A stretch of 12,651 nucleotides of DNA from contig JADNYJ010000806.1 in the NCBI GenBank assembly GCA_015501075.1, positions 1-12,651 of the forward strand, in the 5' to 3' direction. This DNA comes from Gymnopilus junonius. Its lineage: Eukaryota > Basidiomycota > Agaricomycetes > Agaricales > Galerinaceae. Below are positions 8,775 to 12,651 of this stretch, piece after piece (position 1 is the stretch's first letter; each line of letters opens with the position of its first letter). The notes beneath the pieces are model-generated. The model saw only the letters and a list, made by a program, of their open reading frames with translations, was not told the origin of the DNA and made no database searches. The position numbers and the translations under genes were made by a program.

Positions 8775-9743
8775 CTACTTTAATCTGATTGGCACGTTGC
8801 AGCATTTCCCATTTTCCGTAGTGAGGGCAGTCATGGAAGAAATGTTTCGGGCTGGTACAGATGTAGCAGGAGCCGTTCGGCAGCTTAGCACTGACAACAC
8901 TATCGTTCCTTGTAAAAGTATATCCTCCCACAGTTCCTCCAGTGGGGAACTTCGAAGAGTGATCCTTAGTTCCTTTTCCATGAGGCTTAGAAGAAGAGGC
9001 GACATGAATCTCTTTTCCGAGACTTCAGCATCGTCGGACGATTCCTCATCGAGGGTCTCAGCCACATTGGCGGCATGCTTTCTGAAGGGATGAAATGACT
9101 TGGGAGCGGCAGGGTTCCGAAGGTTCTCGGATAGGAGGTAGTGGGATTCCAGAGTTACTTTCATGCGAGAGGTCAGGCTTTGCAGCTCCAGCAAAGAGGG
9201 ACAAGAATATTCATTCAAGATCGTGCTCCATTCAGTGGGTTGGGTGCGAAGGATATGAGATACTGCAGAAGGACCGTCGGGATCATTCGAGAAAAGGAAC
9301 TGATGATGGCGGATTCTGCGTTGGATGAATTCAAGAGGTGACTCCATCTCATGGCGTCTTTGTCAGAATCTCATCTCCTCAAATTCCTGCATTCGTTCTC
9401 GGACCCACGTTTCGTCGAGGAACTGATGACGGATGGCGTTCAACAGGTAGTCCCAATGCTGGCTAAAATAGAGTTGTTCCGGAACTGCCAGGGCATCCCA
9501 CCAGACTCGACCCAGTCCGCTCCAATTGTGAGTGGCAAGCGCAGCCATACCTCTCTTCATTCTTTCTCCCAGTTGAGCAAAACCGGCCATTTCACTGAGA
9601 TAAGTGATGAGAGTCTTGCTCTTCCCATCCCATGAAGGTAAATTGCTTAGATTGATCTTCGGATTCATTTGCCATTCTTCCTCGGGTAAGGGCGCCTGCA
9701 GGGAAGTCCTGGTTGAAAAGGTGGAGGAGGCGGCGAGGCCCAC
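8775..9743 (-). other. Gag capsid-like segment
   Basis: One frame encodes INLSNLPSWDGKSKTLITYL, then a Trp-rich helical part (HNWSGLGRVWWDAL), QFLDETWVRERMQEFEEMRF, a TGA at 9363-9365, QRRHEMESPLEFIQRR and LRTQPTEWSTIL. This matches the pattern of a retrotransposon Gag capsid domain. The TGA sits where Arg (CGA) would fit the basic context, and the frame continues directly after it. The true frame is lost near 9020, where SEK is followed by out-of-frame sequence while GKEIHVASSS continues in a neighbouring frame. Confidence 0.8.
8827..8868 (-). other. CCHC zinc knuckle of Gag
   Basis: CYICTSPKHFFHDC fits CX2CX4HX4C exactly, the nucleic-acid-binding knuckle of retroelement Gag. It lies in the frame from 8931 (TFTRNDSVVSAK before it, YGKWEMLQRANQ after it). 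This frame ends at TAA, 8692-8694, after SSFVSSA. Confidence 0.92.
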
Positions 9744-9780
9744 CTGGGCTGCCTGGGCCCCATTCGGCCATCCAGGAGGG

Positions 9781-9884
9781 TTAGGAGGTCCTCCTCCATG
9801 GTTAGGAGGTCCTCCTCCATGGTTAGGAGGTCCTCCTCCATGGTTAGGAGTCCTCCTCCGGGTTAGGAGGTCCCTCCTCCAGGG
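9781..9884 (-). repeat. 21-bp minisatellite encoding GGGPPNH repeats
   Basis: Three perfect 21-bp units (9781-9801, 9802-9822, 9823-9843) are followed by a 19-bp unit (9844-9862) and a 22-bp unit (9863-9884). On the minus strand the 21-bp unit encodes the heptapeptide HGGGPPN, an in-frame Gly/Pro linker in Gag. The 19- and 22-bp units total one base short of 42, which throws the upstream frame into TCC-TAA and breaks Gag here. Confidence 0.88.
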
Positions 9885-10072
9885 TTAAATCCTCCTCCTC
9901 CTGTTCCATAAGGCCAGTATGGCCCCCCAGGTCCATTAGGCCCTCCTTGGCTATGTTCTCCCTGACCTCCATGCCCCCCAATCCCGCCAACACCGCATGA
10001 TGGCCAGGGATTCGAGGAGGGCTGTTGAGACTTGTTCTGGGAAAATTGGTAACTTGTCCACCCGATGATTGG

Positions 10073-10098
10073 TGGAGCCTGAGGAGCCTGAGGAGCTT
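10073..10098 (-). repeat. 9-bp repeat encoding QAP repeats
   Basis: Three tandem copies of a 9-bp unit (GAGGAGCCT type on the plus strand) encode QAPQAPQAP on the minus strand, within the Pro/Gly-rich Gag linker. A diverged relative (QAPQVQAP) lies near 11530-11555. Confidence 0.7.
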
Positions 10099-11497
10099 GT
10101 TGCATTGTGTCGACATGCAAAATACCTCGTCGCATCAGCAATGGCCCCCCGTTCGTCACCACGCCAGGGTTTAGAGAAGAGGGAAAATTTCCCATCCCTG
10201 GCAAAGAGGATATGGTGTGGTTTTTAGCGAAGCTAGAGATGGAAGGCGGTGCTTGGATAGGCATAGGTGCTGAAGCGGAATGACATTGGCTGGCTAAATA
10301 TGCACTGACAGAATTATTGTCGCCCTTAAACATAGAGGCTTCCATACATTCAACGTAAACCTGTCGTCAGCTACTATGTCGGGAGGAGTCTTAGCCTCTA
10401 TGCTGATGATAGACATAAGGGGTTGAAGGGTATTCTCGTCCCAATTGGCATTCATTCTCAAGGAGCTCTTGTCGTGCATCGGCTGCTTCAGGTGGCAGGC
10501 CATCGGGAAGTCATCTCTTGCCAAGGAGGCTAGAACCGCTTTCAGGGAAAGCGTCATGTAGCGGTTTCTTTCGGATAAGGTGGAAGAATTGTATGAAGAG
10601 ATGGAAAGGGCATCTTCATAATGGAGGAAGGTCGATTTAAGAAGGTTCAAGTACTTCTTGACTGCATGGTAGCCACCTTGCAGCGTCACTGCAGAATAGG
10701 GATGGTGAGCAATAGCTGGGATGGGTTATGGTGCCAGGCCAGGGTTCAGTAGCGAGTAATTGGGATCAATAATAAGAGTGTGGTTGGTTTCTCGGAAGAA
10801 GTATTGGGCGAGGCCTCACAGGATTTGGGTAAGAGCGAGGACAATATGAGCTATTTCTACCAATCCTACTTGAAGGAGTGAGTAGAACGTTCCATCCTCC
10901 AGCTGATGGGTAAGGATGTCGTTCGCCGTGAACGTGCATCACAGAATCCAACAACAGCTGATTGGAGGTCTTCCCAAAGGCAAAGTTTGTGTGGGCTGTG
11001 CCACCTAAGGAGAATATCGTGTAACATAATTGTTTCTTCTGGAGGCCTGTCAGGCATGAGGCAATTAACTGCCCCGAATGCATATAGAGGGTCGATATCC
11101 AGTTCGGGGTCGAATGGCTCACAGTACTTATGAACCGAAGTGTGAAGGGCTTCATCATAAATGGGATGGTCGTTCATGAAGGCAATACCTCGAAGATAAG
11201 AACAGGGGGTTCTTCTTCATAGTCACCATCCATGGGAGGAGGTCGATTCGAAGCGCAGTACTTGCAGACCCAAAGCTCATGAGCGAGGCGAGAGAGGGGA
11301 TGGAAGAGGAAGCCAATTGGAGATAGGTTCAGTCATTGCAGCACGTCTGTTAGGTGCTTCCTCCACAGTGATGCGAGAGCCCGATCGCTCGCCCCCGACA
11401 GCGTATGAGCAGTTGTAGTATTGGGAGCAATGATGGGTCCTTCGAGTGGCAGCGGAGGTGAAGCTCTGGCATTGGCCTCCCAGTCAGGTACTTCTTC

Positions 11498-11512
11498 CAT
11501 CATAACTCACTT
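11498..11512 (-). promoter_or_regulatory. Stop-start junction in the gag region
   Basis: The minus strand reads AAG TGA GTT ATG ATG GAA: an in-frame stop after QRKASSK, then two Met codons opening MMEEVPDW. The basic C-terminus and acidic N-terminus look like natural protein ends, so a two-ORF arrangement with reinitiation is possible. Equally, TGA may be a mutated CGA in one long ORF. GTGAGT overlapping the stop also fits a 5' splice site. Confidence 0.35.
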
Positions 11513-12143
11513 GCTAGAAGCTTTCCTCTGAGCTACCGGAGCTTGGACCTGAGGAGCTTGCACATTCCTGGAATTCTGGGTAGTACGACTGCCCGCTTTG
11601 GCCGGGGTTGACTTGTAGTGTTGGTAGGATTAGCCTTCCCAAGAACCATAGCGAGGGGATTGAAGAAGGTGATATGAAGAGGTGTAAAGTCATCAGGAGG
11701 AAACAGAGCATTATAAACTGGAAGGGACTATGAAAATTTTGGGCAATAAGGGCATGTCCAGGGGCCCCTAGCTCAACATGAGGCAGTAGACTGAATTTTT
11801 AAGTGAGCTGGTAGCGAAGGCCAACTAAGCATCCACACCAGGGATGGTCCCTTTCCTGGGAAGCTAGTCAAGCTGGCGAAACGTTACCAGGGTCAATAAC
11901 CACTAGCGAGTGGCAGAACTCATCATCAAGATGACCGAAATTAGTCGAAGGCGACAATTTGAAAAGCAGACCATCCAGCAAGGGAAGATCCTTCATCGTG
12001 CAGCGGAATCGCACACCAACTAAGGGGTTCAAAGAGAAATAGCATGAATTTTGACCCAGTTGCACAGTGTTAGTGCTCCAACTGAGCAGGATCACGCGAA
12101 TTTGAAGGCATAAGAGAAGGACCAAGAAGGATACAGATCCAGT

Positions 12144-12647
12144 CCGACCATGCAGCCAAAGCACTGGCCAGGCCAACCTATATTCATCAGGGGGGGAAAG
12201 ATGTGAAGTCAGTCTGATCATGCAGCCGAAGCGCACTGATTAGGCCATAGTATTTATTCCTAAGGGAAAGACGTGGAATCAGTCTGGTCGTGCTGCTAAG
12301 GCACTGGCCAGGCCGAAGGAGCACCTGGGAGACATAGAATTAGTCTGATCGTGCCGCCGTAGTGCACTGATCAGGCCAAGGGTACGTCCTTCCTAAGAGT
12401 AGAGTAGCACAGGTTCAATCCAGTCATGCTGCATGAGGCACAGATTAGACCTAAAGTGCACCACTCTGAGGGAGGGAAAGCGAAGTACAGTCTAGTCATG
12501 TAGCTGAATCGCACTGACTAGGCCAAAGCTCCACGTCTCCCGGAGGCAGAGGGGAGGAATCCGAAACAGCAGCTCATCGATGAGTGGAAGGTAGGCCTTG
12601 GGATTTAAGAAGTTAGTCTTGTCATGCAGCCGAGGTGCACTGACAAG
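12144..12647. repeat. Tandem array of covarying hairpin units (about 70 bp)
   Basis: Seven units have a 7-bp outer stem, a bulged C, an inner TGC/GCA pair and a 7-9 nt loop. Outer arms: CCGACCA/TGGCCAG (12144), CTGATCA/TGATTAG (12214), CTGGTCG/TGGCCAG (12284), CTGATCG/TGATCAG (12345), CCAGTCA/AGATTAG (12420), CTAGTCA/TGACTAG (12492), CTTGTCA/TGACAAG (12618). Start spacings are 70, 70, 61, 75, 72 and 126 bp. Two units pair perfectly, three more pair with only G-T wobbles on the plus strand, and units 1 and 5 have two mismatches each. Third and fourth stem pairs change together among units. Spacers share a GGGAAAG...GAA-(T/G)TCAGTCT flavour. The array lies just upstream of the first gag ATG and runs to the window edge. 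Confidence 0.75.
12573..12584. repeat. 12-bp perfect palindrome in the array
   Basis: CTCATCGATGAG lies about where an extra unit would be expected between those at 12492 and 12618. It is followed by GTAGGCC, like the GGCC that closes the other units, so it is probably a worn unit that kept self-complementarity. Confidence 0.45.
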
Positions 12648-12651
12648 GACA

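Larger units (their letters stand above)
8692..12111 (-). pseudogene. gag: Decayed, unusually long gag region
   Basis: Structural polyprotein region of the chromovirus, expected to form the particle in the cytoplasm and bind the RNA. Coding wording can be followed for 3.4 kb (about 1,140 codons), much longer than a typical fungal Gag. In order: a start candidate MPSNSRDPAQLEH (ATG 12109-12111), a segment ending DPGNVSPA, a CPYC segment (11743-11754), a second start candidate MMEEVPDW (11503), CKYC (11255-11266), DHPIYDEALHTSVH (11177 frame), a 10689-10346 segment, a Gly/Pro-rich linker, the capsid-like part and the CCHC knuckle. Frameshifts occur near 12070, 11880, 11590, 11175, 10870, 10346, 9870 and 9020. 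In-frame stops: 11773, 11728, 11507, 11333, 10816, 10726 and 9363. The stop at 11507 may be natural, making two ORFs. Confidence 0.75.
75..12651 (-). mobile_element. Decayed Ty3/gypsy chromovirus, 5' end beyond the window
   Basis: Gag zinc knuckle, retropepsin, RT, RNase H, integrase, GPY/F module and chromodomain lie in Ty3/gypsy order on the minus strand between about 12.1 kb and 4.0 kb. The integrase-chromodomain end places the element among the chromoviruses, and the wording of Pol resembles elements of mushroom-forming fungi. Every domain is cut by single-base indels or stops, so this is a dead copy. The left limit assumes that the LTR-like block at 75-453 is its 3' LTR. If not, the element ends near 3969 or in the gene-free stretch just below it. 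The 5' LTR and primer-binding site are not in the window. The chromovirus identity is secure; the outer limits are not. Confidence 0.8.

Noticed and set aside
9604..9888. Plus-strand ORF with GGPPPWL repeats
   Set aside because: Antisense shadow of the HGGGPPN minisatellite in Gag.
11467..11511. A 45-nt intron from GTGAGT to CCAG, with CTGAC as branch point, removing the stop at 11507
   Set aside because: It fits fungal intron signals, but introns inside retroelement gag are not expected and a mutated codon or natural stop explains the TGA equally well; no transcript evidence.
12144..12647. tRNA-like genes, because the units repeat every about 70 bases
   Set aside because: No A-box or B-box consensus, no acceptor-stem pairing over the full unit and no anticodon-arm geometry; each unit has only one hairpin.
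12144..12647. CRISPR-like array
   Set aside because: Units are diverged rather than identical, spacers are themselves related, and the setting is eukaryotic.

Overview
The window looks like repeat-rich genomic DNA from a mushroom-forming basidiomycete (Agaricomycetes). The strongest evidence is a decayed Ty3/gypsy chromovirus on the minus strand. Zinc knuckle, retropepsin, reverse transcriptase, RNase H, DDE integrase, GPY/F module and chromodomain can all be read in the expected order, but only by moving between frames and through stops. No intact host gene, tRNA or rRNA was found, and the plus-strand ORFs are shadows of minus-strand coding. The host assignment rests on recognising this style of Pol protein, not on a database search.

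Layout in the direction of transcription (high to low coordinates). 12651-12130: a leader with at least seven tandem units about 70 bp apart, each an imperfect hairpin whose arms differ between units but remain largely complementary. 12111-8692: a very long, broken Gag region, with an N-terminal part carrying two CxxC pairs, a Gly/Pro/Asn-rich linker encoded by a 21-bp minisatellite, a capsid-like part and a CCHC knuckle. 8691-3969: Pol with a C-terminal chromodomain. 3968-3459: a gene-free stretch with a TATA-like box, three shorter hairpin-like repeats and a strong pyrimidine tract ending at an ATG. 3458-449: a second decayed minus-strand coding region of unknown function, whose last frame stays open up to a G6 tract and the boundary of a probable LTR (75-453). 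1-74: a short plus-strand fragment resembling reverse transcriptase of a different element.

The simplest model, which is inference, is one large retroelement with its 3' LTR at 75-453 and its 5' LTR beyond 12651, inserted into an older retroelement. It would carry an additional ORF between pol and the 3' LTR. The alternative is that pol ends at 3969 and the 75-3458 region belongs to a separate element or gene. Damage consists of scattered small indels plus in-frame stops, five of the seven seen in gag being TGA, as expected from C-to-T decay of CGA codons. The copy cannot make functional proteins. Its most unusual feature is the covarying tandem hairpin array.
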